Of a stretch of DNA of 64,000 nucleotides, positions 35,159-45,694 are shown in pieces (the first letter of the stretch is position 1; each line of letters opens with the position of its first letter). The notes beneath the pieces were generated by a model. The model saw only the letters and a list, made by a program, of their open reading frames with translations. It made no database searches and had not been told where the DNA came from. The stretch spans positions 62,001 through 126,000 of the forward strand of contig CANMKK010000008.1 of NCBI GenBank assembly GCA_947498455.1, given 5' to 3'. The position numbers and the translations under genes were made by a program. The stretch comes from an uncultured Aquimarina sp. (GTDB lineage: Bacteria > Bacteroidota > Bacteroidia > Flavobacteriales > Flavobacteriaceae).

Positions 35159-37153
35159 TTGGCAATAAAAGATAAAAACATATTAAACAGGTTATATTTC
35201 ATCGCAGGGTGCATGTTCATCTTTGCGATATTGGTTATTGTAAAACTCGTGGATATACAGTTTGTAGAAGGAGATATGTATAGAGCTAAGGCAGAACAAC
35301 GTGTCTTTAAAACATTTGATATACCAGCAAACAGAGGAAATTTATATGATAGCAAAGGAAACTTGTTAGCAACTTCTGTACCTAAGTATGATATTCGATT
35401 TGATGCTGTTACAGTGACTGATAAGGATTTTAGAGAAAATATTAATGGATTGTCTGCAGCACTCTCTAATGAATTTGGGAAATCTTCTGAGTATTACGAT
35501 AAGGTGCTGAGAAAAGCAAGAGATAATAAGAATCGATATTTTCTGATTAGAAGGAATATGGGATATTCTCAATATATAAGGGTTAAGAAATTTCCATTAT
35601 TCAAATATGGAGCAAATCGTGGAGGATTGATTGTCGAACAACGAACCATACGAGAACATCCTATTGGCAAAATAGCCGAAAGAACAGTGGGGTATGAGCG
35701 CAGAGATGATCAAGGTTATTATACCAGAGTAGGTTTAGAAGGTGCATACGGGCCTTTCTTAAGGGGAAAGGAAGGTAAGAGAAGAAAGCAAAAGATAGCC
35801 AAAAACCAATGGAAACCAATAGGAGATGCGAATGAAGTAGAGCCACAAGATGGTTATGATGTAATTTCTACTATAGATGTTAATGTTCAGGATATTACCC
35901 ATCATGCATTGTTAGCACAGTTGGAAAAATTTGAAGCAGAACATGGAACCGTAGTAGTTATGGAGACTAAAACGGGAGAAATAAAAGCAATATCTAATCT
36001 TGGAAGAACGAAATCAGGAAAGTATTACGAAAAATTAAACTATGCGGTTGGAGAATCTCATGAGCCGGGATCTACTTTTAAGCTAATGACCATGGTTGCG
36101 GCATTGGAAGATAAAGTCATAGATTCTAGTTATGTAGTAGATACAGAAAATGGTAGGGTGAGGTTTTATGATAGAGTTGTAAAAGACTCTAAATGGGGTG
36201 GTTATGGGAAGATATCTGCGGCAAAAGCATTTGAGTTATCCTCAAACACGGCTTTTGCTAAAATTATTGATGAGAATTATAAAAATGACCCTAAGAAATT
36301 TGTGAATCGATTAATGAATATGGGGTTGCACAAAACTTTAGGCTTGTCTATTAAAGGAGAAGGAAAACCCAAAATCCCTTATCCGGGAGATAAAGATTGG
36401 TATGGAACTACACTACCGTGGATGGCACATGGATATGGAGTTGCCTTTACACCGTTACAAACATTGGCTTTTTACAATGCGATTGCAAATGATGGAGAAA
36501 TGGTAAAACCCAGATTTATAAAAGAAGTAAGAGCTTGGGATAAAACGAAAGAAAAATTTAATAAAGAAATATTGAATCCTGCAATATGTTCTAAGGAAAC
36601 TGCAAAAATAGTACAGGAGATGATGAAAAATGTTGTGCTAAGGGGAACAGCAGATAATATTCAGGTGGAGAACTTTCAGATAGCGGGAAAAACAGGGACC
36701 TGCTGGGGTAATTATGGAAAAGATAAGGAGCGTGAATATATCTCTTCTTTTGCGGGGTATTTTCCAGTAGAAGACCCTAGATATTCTTGTATTGTAGTAA
36801 TACATAAACCTAATAAAGAAAAAGGGTATTACGGAAATATTGTAGCGGCTCCGGTTTTTAAAAAAATTGCATTAAAAGTGTATAATGATGTTCCTGTTGT
36901 AGATGAAGTGTCAGCTGTAGCTAAAGAGAGCAAGATCGTAAAGAAAAGTTATGAAGGGTATTTTCAGAAGGCGCAAAAGTATAAAACTATTATGCCTAAT
37001 GTAAAAGGAATGCCTGCAATGGATGCAATTTCTCTTCTAGAGAATATGGGATTAAGAGTAGAAATCAAAGGAATTGGTAAGGTGAATAGGCAATCTATAG
37101 AACCGGGAGCAAAAATAAAAACAAATCAGACTATCAGATTAGAATTATCGTGA
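35159..37153 (+). CDS. ftsI: Septal penicillin-binding protein (transpeptidase) with PASTA domain
   Basis: Class B PBP that cross-links septal peptidoglycan. 664 aa from a TTG start. A membrane anchor at about 13-30 precedes the dimerisation domain. Transpeptidase motifs: S305-x2-K308 (EPGSTFK), S361-S-N (ELSSNT) and K511-T-G (AGKTGT). A C-terminal PASTA domain spans about 605-664 (MPNVKGMPAMDAISLLENMG). PASTA is frequent in Bacteroidota FtsI but absent from E. coli FtsI. The stop overlaps the murE start. Confidence 0.95.
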   Translation: MAIKDKNILNRLYFIAGCMFIFAILVIVKLVDIQFVEGDMYRAKAEQRVFKTFDIPANRGNLYDSKGNLLATSVPKYDIRFDAVTVTDKDFRENINGLSAALSNEFGKSSEYYDKVLRKARDNKNRYFLIRRNMGYSQYIRVKKFPLFKYGANRGGLIVEQRTIREHPIGKIAERTVGYERRDDQGYYTRVGLEGAYGPFLRGKEGKRRKQKIAKNQWKPIGDANEVEPQDGYDVISTIDVNVQDITHHALLAQLEKFEAEHGTVVVMETKTGEIKAISNLGRTKSGKYYEKLNYAVGESHEPGSTFKLMTMVAALEDKVIDSSYVVDTENGRVRFYDRVVKDSKWGGYGKISAAKAFELSSNTAFAKIIDENYKNDPKKFVNRLMNMGLHKTLGLSIKGEGKPKIPYPGDKDWYGTTLPWMAHGYGVAFTPLQTLAFYNAIANDGEMVKPRFIKEVRAWDKTKEKFNKEILNPAICSKETAKIVQEMMKNVVLRGTADNIQVENFQIAGKTGTCWGNYGKDKEREYISSFAGYFPVEDPRYSCIVVIHKPNKEKGYYGNIVAAPVFKKIALKVYNDVPVVDEVSAVAKESKIVKKSYEGYFQKAQKYKTIMPNVKGMPAMDAISLLENMGLRVEIKGIGKVNRQSIEPGAKIKTNQTIRLELS

Positions 37154-38613
37154 AAGAGCTAAAGGATATTTTATATAAGGTTGCGATCAATGTAGTTGTT
37201 GGAAATACAACAACTAATATTGAGAAGATTGAGTTTGATTCACGAAAAGTTGGTCGGGATGATGTGTTCGTTGCTATAAAGGGAACACTAACCGATGGGC
37301 ATGAATATATAGAGAAAGCAATTAATCAAGGAGCAGTTGCAATCGTTTGTGAGAAAATGCCAGCGTTTTTTGTTGGAGGAGTGATTTATGTTCAGGTGGA
37401 CGATGCAAAAAAAGCATTAGCGTTGATGGCTGCTAATTATTTTGATATGCCATCAGAAAATCTAAAACTTGTAGGGGTAACAGGGACTAATGGAAAAACT
37501 ACAGTAGCTACGCTTTTATATCAACTTTTTAAGAAAGCAGGTTATAAAGTAGGTTTGTTATCTACAGTAAAAATCCTTGTGGATGGTACAGAGTATAAGG
37601 CAACACATACTACTCCGGATTCTTTGACTATAAATAGATATTTAAGAACGATGAATGATACCGGTGTAGAGTATTGTTTCATGGAAGTTAGCTCACATGG
37701 TATACATCAAAAACGCACCGCCGGATTGGTTTTTCAAGGAGGGATTTTTACGAACTTATCTCACGATCATTTGGATTATCATAATACCTTCAAAGAGTAT
37801 CGGGATGTGAAAAAAGTGTTCTTTGATGAATTGGGATCTAAAGCTTTTGCTTTGGTGAATAAAGATGATAAAAATGGAGCTTTTATGCTTCAGAATACCA
37901 ATGCAAAACAATATAGTTATGCATTGAAATCATATGCAGATTTCAGAGGTCAAATTTTAGAAAATAGTTTAGGAGGATTATTGCTAAAACTAAATGATAA
38001 TGAAGTATGGACAAAACTTATAGGAAGTTTTAATGCATATAATTTATTGGCAATTTTTGGAACAGCAGAACTATTGGGTTTAGAAACATTAGAAACATTA
38101 CAGTTGTTAAGTGATTTGGAAAGTGTGAGTGGAAGGTTTCAGTATTTAGTTTCTGATCATAAAATTACCGCGATAGTAGATTATGCGCATACCCCAGATG
38201 CTCTGAAGAATGTATTAGAAACCATAGGGGATATAAGGACAAAGAATGAAACCCTTATTACTGTAGTGGGTTGTGGAGGAGATAGGGATAAAATGAAAAG
38301 ACCTGTTATGGGTAATATTGCTGCAAAATTAAGTGATAAAGTGGTTTTAACCAGTGATAATCCAAGAACAGAAAATCCACAGAAGATTGTTGAAGATATA
38401 GAAAGAGGTGTTGAGCCTCAGGATTATAAAAAAATATTGTCTATCACCGATAGAAAACAAGCAATTAGAACTGCCTGTCAATTAGCTGAACAGGACGATA
38501 TTATTTTAATAGCAGGAAAAGGTCATGAGACATATCAGGAAACCAATGGTGAACGAATTGATTTTAATGATTTTGAAATTGTAAAAGAAGAATTAAAAAA
38601 ACTTGGTAAATAA
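37150..38613 (+). CDS. murE: UDP-MurNAc-L-Ala-D-Glu:meso-diaminopimelate ligase
   Basis: Adds the third amino acid of the stem peptide. 487 aa; GTG start overlapping the ftsI stop. P-loop GTNGKTT near 112-118, and the substrate-selecting DNPRTENP near 397-404: the DNPR motif indicates meso-diaminopimelate, not lysine. A carbamylated Lys region and the MurE C-terminal AGKGHE motif (about 457-462) are present. Confidence 0.96.
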   Translation: MKELKDILYKVAINVVVGNTTTNIEKIEFDSRKVGRDDVFVAIKGTLTDGHEYIEKAINQGAVAIVCEKMPAFFVGGVIYVQVDDAKKALALMAANYFDMPSENLKLVGVTGTNGKTTVATLLYQLFKKAGYKVGLLSTVKILVDGTEYKATHTTPDSLTINRYLRTMNDTGVEYCFMEVSSHGIHQKRTAGLVFQGGIFTNLSHDHLDYHNTFKEYRDVKKVFFDELGSKAFALVNKDDKNGAFMLQNTNAKQYSYALKSYADFRGQILENSLGGLLLKLNDNEVWTKLIGSFNAYNLLAIFGTAELLGLETLETLQLLSDLESVSGRFQYLVSDHKITAIVDYAHTPDALKNVLETIGDIRTKNETLITVVGCGGDRDKMKRPVMGNIAAKLSDKVVLTSDNPRTENPQKIVEDIERGVEPQDYKKILSITDRKQAIRTACQLAEQDDIILIAGKGHETYQETNGERIDFNDFEIVKEELKKLGK

Positions 38614-38662
38614 CCCCTTTCCCATCTTCCTTTAGAAGAGTAGGAAAAAAGTAACTATACAT

Positions 38663-39886
38663 ATGTTATATTATTTATTTCAATATCTAGAAAATGAATA
38701 CCAGTTTCCTGGGGCATCATTGTTTCAGTTTATCACTTTTAGAGCTGCTGTGGCAATTATTGTGTCATTATTGATCTCTACAATATATGGTAAGCGAATC
38801 ATAAATTTTCTTAGGAAAAAGCAGATGGGAGAAAGTATTCGGGAACTTGGATTGGAAGGGCAGGCTCAAAAAGCAGGAACTCCAACAATGGGAGGGATTA
38901 TAATAATTCTTGCTACACTGGTTCCGGTATTGCTTTTTGCAAAACTGGATAATATTTATGTGATCCTGTTGATAATAACGACATTATGGATGGGGGCTAT
39001 TGGTTTTACAGATGATTATTTAAAAATCAAAAGAAAAGATAAAGAAGGTCTTGCTGGAAAATTTAAAGTGATAGGGCAAATTGGTTTGGGGCTTATTGTA
39101 GGTTGCACAATGTATTTTCATGAAGACATAACTATCAAAGAAGAAAAAACCGACACTATTGAGGCAGTGTCATCAGAAAAACAATCTGATTTTAATCCAG
39201 CGATAAAATCCACTAAAACAACAATACCCTTTTTTAAAAACAATGAATTTGATTATTCGAGTTTGATTACTTGGATCGACCCTGGTTTTGGAAAATACGC
39301 TTGGTTAATTTTTATACCCATTGTGATTTTTATAGTGACAGCAGTATCTAATGGTGCTAACCTTACGGATGGAATTGATGGGTTGGCAGCAGGTTCTTCT
39401 GCGATTATTGTGCTGACATTAGCATTGTTTGCTTGGGTATCTGGGAATATCATATTCTCTGATTATCTCAATGTAATGTATATCCCTAATTCTGGAGAGA
39501 TAACTATATATATAGCTGGATTTGCAGGTGCCTTAGTTGGTTTTTTATGGTATAATACTTTTCCGGCACAAGTATTTATGGGAGATACAGGGAGTTTGAC
39601 CATTGGAGGGATTATAGCTGTAATTGCAATAGCTATACGAAAAGAATTTTTGATTCCGATAGTGTGTGGGATATTTTTTATAGAGACTTTATCAGTTATG
39701 ATGCAAGTAAGTTGGTTTAAATATACCAGAAAAAAATATGGAGAAGGAAGACGAATATTTTTGATGTCTCCATTACATCATCATTATCAAAAAAAAGGAA
39801 TACATGAGAGTAAGATAGTTGCAAGATTTTGGATTATAGGAATTTTTCTTGCAATCATAGCTGTGATTACATTAAAAGTGCGATAA
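38663..39886 (+). CDS. mraY: Phospho-MurNAc-pentapeptide translocase
   Basis: Integral membrane enzyme forming lipid I. 407 aa with about ten membrane helices. Motifs AGTPTMGG (about 72-79), the DDYLK Asp pair (about 117-121), [12 protein letters not shown] and a His-rich [10 protein letters not shown] near 371-380. There is an insertion of about 45 residues (about 155-200, hydrophilic) between early helices, which enlarges a periplasmic loop and is typical for the phylum. Confidence 0.96.
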   Translation: MLYYLFQYLENEYQFPGASLFQFITFRAAVAIIVSLLISTIYGKRIINFLRKKQMGESIRELGLEGQAQKAGTPTMGGIIIILATLVPVLLFAKLDNIYVILLIITTLWMGAIGFTDDYLKIKRKDKEGLAGKFKVIGQIGLGLIVGCTMYFHEDITIKEEKTDTIEAVSSEKQSDFNPAIKSTKTTIPFFKNNEFDYSSLITWIDPGFGKYAWLIFIPIVIFIVTAVSNGANLTDGIDGLAAGSSAIIVLTLALFAWVSGNIIFSDYLNVMYIPNSGEITIYIAGFAGALVGFLWYNTFPAQVFMGDTGSLTIGGIIAVIAIAIRKEFLIPIVCGIFFIETLSVMMQVSWFKYTRKKYGEGRRIFLMSPLHHHYQKKGIHESKIVARFWIIGIFLAIIAVITLKVR

Positions 39887-39887
39887 G

Positions 39888-41222
39888 GTGAAAAGATTAG
39901 TGATTTTAGGAGGAGGAGAGAGTGGTGTAGGTACAGCGATTTTGGGTAAAAAAGAAGGGTACGATGTGTTTGTCTCGGATAGTGGGGTAATCACAGAATA
40001 TTATAAAGAAGTTCTTAAAAATTTTGAGATAGAGTGGGAAGAAGAACAGCATACAGAAAGTAAAATTTTGAATGCAGATATGGTGATGAAAAGCCCTGGG
40101 ATACCCGATAAAGCTACTTTGGTAAGAAAATTAAATGAAAAGGGAATGCCGATATTGTCTGAGATAGAATTTGCATCCAGATATACAACTGCACAGATTG
40201 TTGGGATTACAGGTAGTAATGGAAAGACCACCACGACTATGCTTACAAATCATATCCTCAAGGGAGGTGGTTTGGATATTGGTATGGCAGGAAATATCGG
40301 AGATAGTTTTGCAAAACAAGTAGCAGAAAATGATACTCTACATTATGTGTTAGAATTAAGTAGTTTTCAGCTAGATGGAATTAGTGAGTTTGCACCACAT
40401 ATCGCAATACTAACCAATATTACACCAGATCATTTGGATCGATACGAATATCAGTTCGAAAAATATATCGTTTCAAAGTTTAGAATAGTGATGAATCAGA
40501 AAGAAGATGATTATTTCATCTATGATGCAGATGATGAGGTGATTACTAAATATATAGAAGAGTATCCAATTCGTTCCAGGTTATTACCATTTTCGTTAAA
40601 GAAAAAGGTAGAAAACGGAGCGTATTTGGAAGAAGAAAATATTAAAATAACAATAGATAATAACGAATTTATTATGCCGGTAGCAAATTTAGAATTAAAA
40701 GGAAATCATAATGTTAAGAATGCTATGGCTGCGGCCACAGTAGCCCAATTATTAAAAATAAGAAAAACCACGATCAGGGAGTGTCTTGAAAATTTTCATG
40801 GAGTAGAGCATAGGCTAGAAAGTGTCTTAAAAATTAACAATGTGCAATACATTAATGATTCTAAAGCTACAAATGTGAATGCGACTTTTTATGCATTGGA
40901 TGCTATGAAGTCTGCTACAGTATGGATTGTAGGAGGTGTTGATAAGGGTAATGATTATACCGAGCTATATTCTTTAGTGAATGAAAAAGTAAAAGCGATT
41001 ATATGCTTAGGAGTTGATAATACCAGAATAATTAATGCTTTTGGAAACTGTGTTGATAATATTGTTGAAACACAATCTATGAAAGAGGCTGTGAACTTGG
41101 CATATAAAATTGCGGAGCGCAATGAAAATGTATTATTGTCTCCAGCTTGTGCAAGTTTTGATCTTTTTGAAAATTATGAAGAAAGAGGACGACAGTTTAA
41201 GGAAGCAGTAAGAGAACTGTAA
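39888..41222 (+). CDS. murD: UDP-MurNAc-L-alanine:D-glutamate ligase
   Basis: Adds D-Glu to UDP-MurNAc-L-Ala. 444 aa, GTG start one base after the mraY stop. N-terminal Rossmann-like LGGGESGVGTAIL (7-19), P-loop GSNGKTTTT near 109-117, conserved HRLE (about 306-309) and NDSKATN (about 323-329). Confidence 0.96.
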   Translation: MKRLVILGGGESGVGTAILGKKEGYDVFVSDSGVITEYYKEVLKNFEIEWEEEQHTESKILNADMVMKSPGIPDKATLVRKLNEKGMPILSEIEFASRYTTAQIVGITGSNGKTTTTMLTNHILKGGGLDIGMAGNIGDSFAKQVAENDTLHYVLELSSFQLDGISEFAPHIAILTNITPDHLDRYEYQFEKYIVSKFRIVMNQKEDDYFIYDADDEVITKYIEEYPIRSRLLPFSLKKKVENGAYLEEENIKITIDNNEFIMPVANLELKGNHNVKNAMAAATVAQLLKIRKTTIRECLENFHGVEHRLESVLKINNVQYINDSKATNVNATFYALDAMKSATVWIVGGVDKGNDYTELYSLVNEKVKAIICLGVDNTRIINAFGNCVDNIVETQSMKEAVNLAYKIAERNENVLLSPACASFDLFENYEERGRQFKEAVREL

Positions 41223-41291
41223 TATACACATTCTAGAAAAAGTAGAATAAGGCTAACACACAATAAGGAAAGGATAGTAAATATAGTATAT

Positions 41292-42512
41292 ATGACCAAA
41301 GTTTTGGAAAATATAAAAGGGGATAAAGTGATATGGGCAATAGTCGCTCTGTTGGCGTTATTTTCTTTCCTTCCCGTATATAGTGCAAGTAGTAACTTGG
41401 CATATTTATACGGAGATGGAAATACATTTACTTTTCTTGTAAAACATTTTGCGCATTTAGTATTGGGATTTGGGATCATGTACTGGGTGCATAAAATACC
41501 GTATAATTATTTTAAGGGGCTTTCTATTATAATGATTCCAGTTGTAGTTTTATTGTTGTTGTTTACGATGGCTCAGAATACTACGATAGGAGGAGCAAAT
41601 GCTAGTAGATGGATTCGTTTACCTTTTGTAGGAGTGACGTTTCAGACATCAACATTGGCAGCTGTTGTGCTAATGACGTATGTCGCAAGGTATTTATCAA
41701 AAATCAGAGATAAAAAAATCAGATTTAAAGAAACATTATTGCCTCTTTGGATACCGGTATTTATTATTTTAATATTGATCCTTCCAGCTAATTTTTCTAC
41801 AACAGCAATCATTTTTTCGATGGTGATGATGCTGGTGTTTTTAGGAGGATATCCGATACGGTATATGCTGCTGATTCTTGGGACTGGTATTGTGGCTTTA
41901 ACATTCTTTGTGCTGGTGGCAAAAGCGTTTCCTGATTCTTTTTCTAATAGAGTTGCTACTTGGGAGCATAGAATTGAAAACTTTATTAACGGAGTTGATT
42001 CACAGGAAGATTATCAAGTAGAGCGTGCTAAAATAGCCATCGCCAGAGGAGGTGTTATTGGAAAAGGTCCCGGAAAGAGTGTGCAACGAAATTTTTTACC
42101 ACAATCATCATCCGATTTTATATATGCTATAATTATAGAAGAATGGGGATTGCTAGGAGGTGTTTTTTTAATGCTATTATATCTATTGCTCTTGTTTAGG
42201 CTAGTTATTGTGGCTCATAAAAGTGTTGATATTTTTGGGAAACTTCTTGTAATAGGAGTAGGGTTGCCAATTGTATTCCAGGCATTGATTAATATGGCTG
42301 TGGCTGTAGAGTTATTTCCTGTAACAGGACAAACGCTGCCGTTGGTAAGTAGTGGAGGAACATCTATATGGATGACCTGTATGGCAATAGGAATGGTATT
42401 GAGTGTAAGTAAGAGTAGAGAAGTAATCTCCGAAGAAGAAGCGATGAAGGAACGCGAGAATTTAGAAATAAACGAAGATAATCCACTAGAAGTTTTAAGC
42501 GAAGTATTATGA
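41292..42512 (+). CDS. ftsW: Septal peptidoglycan glycosyltransferase FtsW
   Basis: SEDS-family polytopic membrane protein (406 aa, about ten helices) that polymerises lipid II at the septum with FtsI. Motifs seen: [12 protein letters not shown] (about 98-109), [21 protein letters not shown] split over 257-277, and LVSSGGTS near 355-362. The 69-base gap after murD has no terminator. It overlaps murG by four bases. RodA is the alternative, but the position inside the dcw cluster supports FtsW. Confidence 0.94.
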   Translation: MTKVLENIKGDKVIWAIVALLALFSFLPVYSASSNLAYLYGDGNTFTFLVKHFAHLVLGFGIMYWVHKIPYNYFKGLSIIMIPVVVLLLLFTMAQNTTIGGANASRWIRLPFVGVTFQTSTLAAVVLMTYVARYLSKIRDKKIRFKETLLPLWIPVFIILILILPANFSTTAIIFSMVMMLVFLGGYPIRYMLLILGTGIVALTFFVLVAKAFPDSFSNRVATWEHRIENFINGVDSQEDYQVERAKIAIARGGVIGKGPGKSVQRNFLPQSSSDFIYAIIIEEWGLLGGVFLMLLYLLLLFRLVIVAHKSVDIFGKLLVIGVGLPIVFQALINMAVAVELFPVTGQTLPLVSSGGTSIWMTCMAIGMVLSVSKSREVISEEEAMKERENLEINEDNPLEVLSEVL

Positions 42513-43603
42513 GTCAGCAGCCACGAATCATATTATCAGGAGGGGGAACAGGAGGGCATATTTATCCAGCAATTTCTATTGCGAATGAGGTAAAACTAAG
42601 ATACCCAGAAGCCTCTATCTTATTTGTAGGGGCCAAGGACCGTATGGAAATGCAAAAAGTTCCGCAAGCTGGCTATCAAATAGAAGGTTTATGGATAAGT
42701 GGTATTCAAAGAAAATTAACATTTAGTAATCTTTTATTTCCTATAAAGTTGCTAAGTAGTTTATGGAGATCCAAAAAGATTATCAAAAAGTTTAACCCCG
42801 ATGTAGTTATTGGAACAGGAGGTTTTGCTAGTGGGCCATTGTTGAAAATAGCAAGTTCAGCAAACATTCCAACCGTTTTACAGGAACAAAATTCTTTTCC
42901 AGGGATTACTAACAAGTGGTTAGCAAAAGGAGCAGATAAAATATGTGTCGCTTATGATGGCATGGAACGTTTTTTTCCAAAAGATAAAATTATCAAAACC
43001 GGAAACCCAGTTCGTCAGGATTTATTAGATATAAGTAGTAAAAGAGAAGAAGCTATAGTAAAATTTAATTTAGATACTGAAAAGAAGACTATTCTGGTAA
43101 TTGGAGGAAGTTTAGGGGCAAGAAGAATAAACCAATTAATAGAAAAGGAGCTTGGTTTTTTTAAAAGTAAAGAAGTACAGATAATCTGGCAATGTGGGAA
43201 GTTGTATTATAATGAATACAAAAAATATGATCAGAATAAAGATGTACAGGTATATCAGTTTTTAGATACAATGGATTTGGCGTATTCTGCAGCAGATGTT
43301 ATAATTTCTAGAGCTGGAGCAAGTTCGGTTTCAGAATTATGTATTGTAGCAAAACCTACTTTGTTTATCCCGTCACCTAATGTGGCAGAAGATCATCAAA
43401 CAAAAAATGCGGATGCAGTAATAAATAAAAAAGGAGCAAAAATGCTTAAAGAGCATGAGTTGGATGATAAGTTTCAGAAAACAATTAGACAGTTGTTAGA
43501 ATCTGAGGCTATGCAGATAAAGTTGACGCATTCGATAAAGAAAATGGCATTGCCCAATGCAACAAAAGATATTGTAGATCAGATAGAACAATTAATGATA
43601 TAA
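42509..43603 (+). CDS. murG: UDP-GlcNAc:lipid I N-acetylglucosaminyltransferase
   Basis: GT28 glycosyltransferase converting lipid I to lipid II on the inner face of the membrane. 364 aa. N-terminal [13 protein letters not shown] (9-21), GTGGFASGP (about 105-113) and C-terminal GASSVSEL (about 271-278) are the family motifs. ATGA overlap with ftsW implies coupling. Confidence 0.96.
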   Translation: MSQQPRIILSGGGTGGHIYPAISIANEVKLRYPEASILFVGAKDRMEMQKVPQAGYQIEGLWISGIQRKLTFSNLLFPIKLLSSLWRSKKIIKKFNPDVVIGTGGFASGPLLKIASSANIPTVLQEQNSFPGITNKWLAKGADKICVAYDGMERFFPKDKIIKTGNPVRQDLLDISSKREEAIVKFNLDTEKKTILVIGGSLGARRINQLIEKELGFFKSKEVQIIWQCGKLYYNEYKKYDQNKDVQVYQFLDTMDLAYSAADVIISRAGASSVSELCIVAKPTLFIPSPNVAEDHQTKNADAVINKKGAKMLKEHELDDKFQKTIRQLLESEAMQIKLTHSIKKMALPNATKDIVDQIEQLMI

Positions 43604-43623
43604 GAAACTCTTAGAGTTTAAGA

Positions 43624-44973
43624 ATGAACAGAGATTTAAAAGACATACAAAATATTTATTTCATCGGTATTGGAGGTATCGGTATGAGTGCACTTGCTCG
43701 ATATTTTAATTTCTTGGGTAAAAATGTGGCAGGATATGATAAGACAGAAACTCAAATTACAATTGGATTAGAAGAATTAGGTGTTAGAATTCATTTTGAA
43801 GATGATATAAACGCAATCCCAGAACTATTTCTTAATGTTGAAAAAACACTTATCATATATACTCCTGCAATTCCAAAAGAACATAAGGAGTTAAACTATT
43901 TTATAGGTCAAGGATTTTCAATAAAAAAGAGAGCAGAAGTTTTAGGTGTTATTACTAAAGAGACCTATACTCTTGCAGTAGCTGGAACACACGGAAAAAC
44001 TACAACGACGGCTATATTGGCACATTTGTTAAAAGAAAGTGGTGTAAAAGTAACTGCATTTTTAGGAGGAATAAGTGAAAACTATAATTCTAATCTGTTA
44101 TTAGAAGGGAATGAAGTGGTAGTGGTAGAAGCCGATGAATTTGATAGATCGTTTTTACAATTATATCCTGATATAGCTGCTATTACATCCATGGATGCCG
44201 ATCATCTTGATATTTATGAAAAAGCAAATGCATTGGATGAATCGTTTGTGGAGTTTTCGTTAAAAGTTAAAGATCATCTTTTAGTGCGTAATGGATTGGT
44301 GCTAAAAGGAGATACTTTTGGAATAGAAGATGATTCAAAATATTGTGCGCAAAATATAAGAATAAACAATGGAGTCTATGTATTTGACTTAAAAATGCCT
44401 ACCGGAATTATTAAAAATTTGCATTTAAACCTGCCAGGTAAACATAACTTGTTAAATGCTATTACAGCCTTTGCTATAGCTGCACTTTACGGCACCCCAA
44501 CCAAAGCTTTGGTAAAGGCTTTATCTACTTTTAAGGGAGTTCAGCGCAGGTTTACATATCAAATAAAAGAAGAAAATTTGGTATATGTAGATGACTATGC
44601 GCATCATCCGACAGAAATTGATGCATTACATCAAGCTATAAGAGAAATGCATCCCGGGAAAAAGATATTGGCCATTTTTCAACCTCATTTATATAGTAGG
44701 ACAAGAGATTTTGCAGGAGATTTTGCAAGAAGCCTGAGTCAGTTCGATACACTATTGTTATTGGATATATACCCGGCAAGAGAACTTCCGATTGAAGGGG
44801 TTACTTCGGAATGGTTATTGGGTATGGTGGCTATGAAAAACAAAAAGATAGTAACCAAGAATAATTTGATTAAAGAGATTTTAGAAAATGATGTAGAGGT
44901 TATTACTACAATTGGTGCAGGTGATATAGGAGAAGAAGTAAAAGGGATAAGAGAAGCACTATTAGCAATATGA
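43624..44973 (+). CDS. murC: UDP-N-acetylmuramate:L-alanine ligase
   Basis: First amino-acid ligase of the peptidoglycan stem. 449 aa. GIGGIGMSALAR at 16-27 is the N-terminal nucleotide-like fold, GTHGKTTTTA near 121-130 is the P-loop, and DDYAHHPTE near 318-326 is the MurC signature. Starts 20 bases after murG and overlaps ftsQ by four bases. Confidence 0.96.
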   Translation: MNRDLKDIQNIYFIGIGGIGMSALARYFNFLGKNVAGYDKTETQITIGLEELGVRIHFEDDINAIPELFLNVEKTLIIYTPAIPKEHKELNYFIGQGFSIKKRAEVLGVITKETYTLAVAGTHGKTTTTAILAHLLKESGVKVTAFLGGISENYNSNLLLEGNEVVVVEADEFDRSFLQLYPDIAAITSMDADHLDIYEKANALDESFVEFSLKVKDHLLVRNGLVLKGDTFGIEDDSKYCAQNIRINNGVYVFDLKMPTGIIKNLHLNLPGKHNLLNAITAFAIAALYGTPTKALVKALSTFKGVQRRFTYQIKEENLVYVDDYAHHPTEIDALHQAIREMHPGKKILAIFQPHLYSRTRDFAGDFARSLSQFDTLLLLDIYPARELPIEGVTSEWLLGMVAMKNKKIVTKNNLIKEILENDVEVITTIGAGDIGEEVKGIREALLAI

Positions 44974-45686
44974 ATAAAATTATAACATATATAAAATTTG
45001 TAGGGTTAATTTCATTAATCATATTTCTCTTTGCTTTTACAAATAATAGGAATGAGAAAAGAAAAATTAATGAAGTTGCCATAGAGTTCATAGATGAACA
45101 AAGCCCTTTTGTAAGCGAATTGATGGTTAATAAATTGTTAATACAAAATCAGGTTGGGGTTACGAACGTGGGAAAAGAAATTTTAGCTTTGAATAATATA
45201 GAGAAGGGGCTGGATGCACATAAAATGATTGAAGACTCAGATGTGTATCTTACTGTTAGTGGACAACTTAAGGCGAGAATAAAACAACGTACTCCAATTG
45301 CAAGAGTAAATTCGGTTGTTCCGTTTTATGTTGATGTGACGGGAAACACAATGCCATTATCGGATAATTATTCAGCTCATGTTCCTCTAATAAATAATGT
45401 TTCAGAAAGAGAAGTTTCGGAAGTCTATCCCCTGTTAAAAATAATACAGGAAGATAAATTTCTTAAAAAACTTGTGGTTAGCCTTTATAAAAATATAAAT
45501 GGAAATTATGAGTTGGGATTACGCGTATATGATTTTAAAGTAGATTTCGGTAAAGTAGAAAATATAAATAATAAAATTAGGAATTTCAAAGCCTTTTATC
45601 AAAAAGCATTGAAAGATCAAAGTTTAGAGAAATATACAAAAGTCAGTTTACAATATAGTAATCAAGTTGTGTGTACAATAAAATAG
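44970..45686 (+). CDS. ftsQ: Cell division protein FtsQ
   Basis: 238 aa with one N-terminal membrane segment (about 7-24) and a periplasmic part. The first periplasmic stretch (about 34-70, VAIEFIDEQSPFVSELMV) corresponds to a POTRA-like region; a FtsQ beta domain follows. Sequence is weakly conserved, but length, topology and the position between murC and ftsA are diagnostic. It bridges the FtsBL complex to the divisome. Confidence 0.9.
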   Translation: MNKIITYIKFVGLISLIIFLFAFTNNRNEKRKINEVAIEFIDEQSPFVSELMVNKLLIQNQVGVTNVGKEILALNNIEKGLDAHKMIEDSDVYLTVSGQLKARIKQRTPIARVNSVVPFYVDVTGNTMPLSDNYSAHVPLINNVSEREVSEVYPLLKIIQEDKFLKKLVVSLYKNINGNYELGLRVYDFKVDFGKVENINNKIRNFKAFYQKALKDQSLEKYTKVSLQYSNQVVCTIK

Positions 45687-45694
45687 CACCAATC

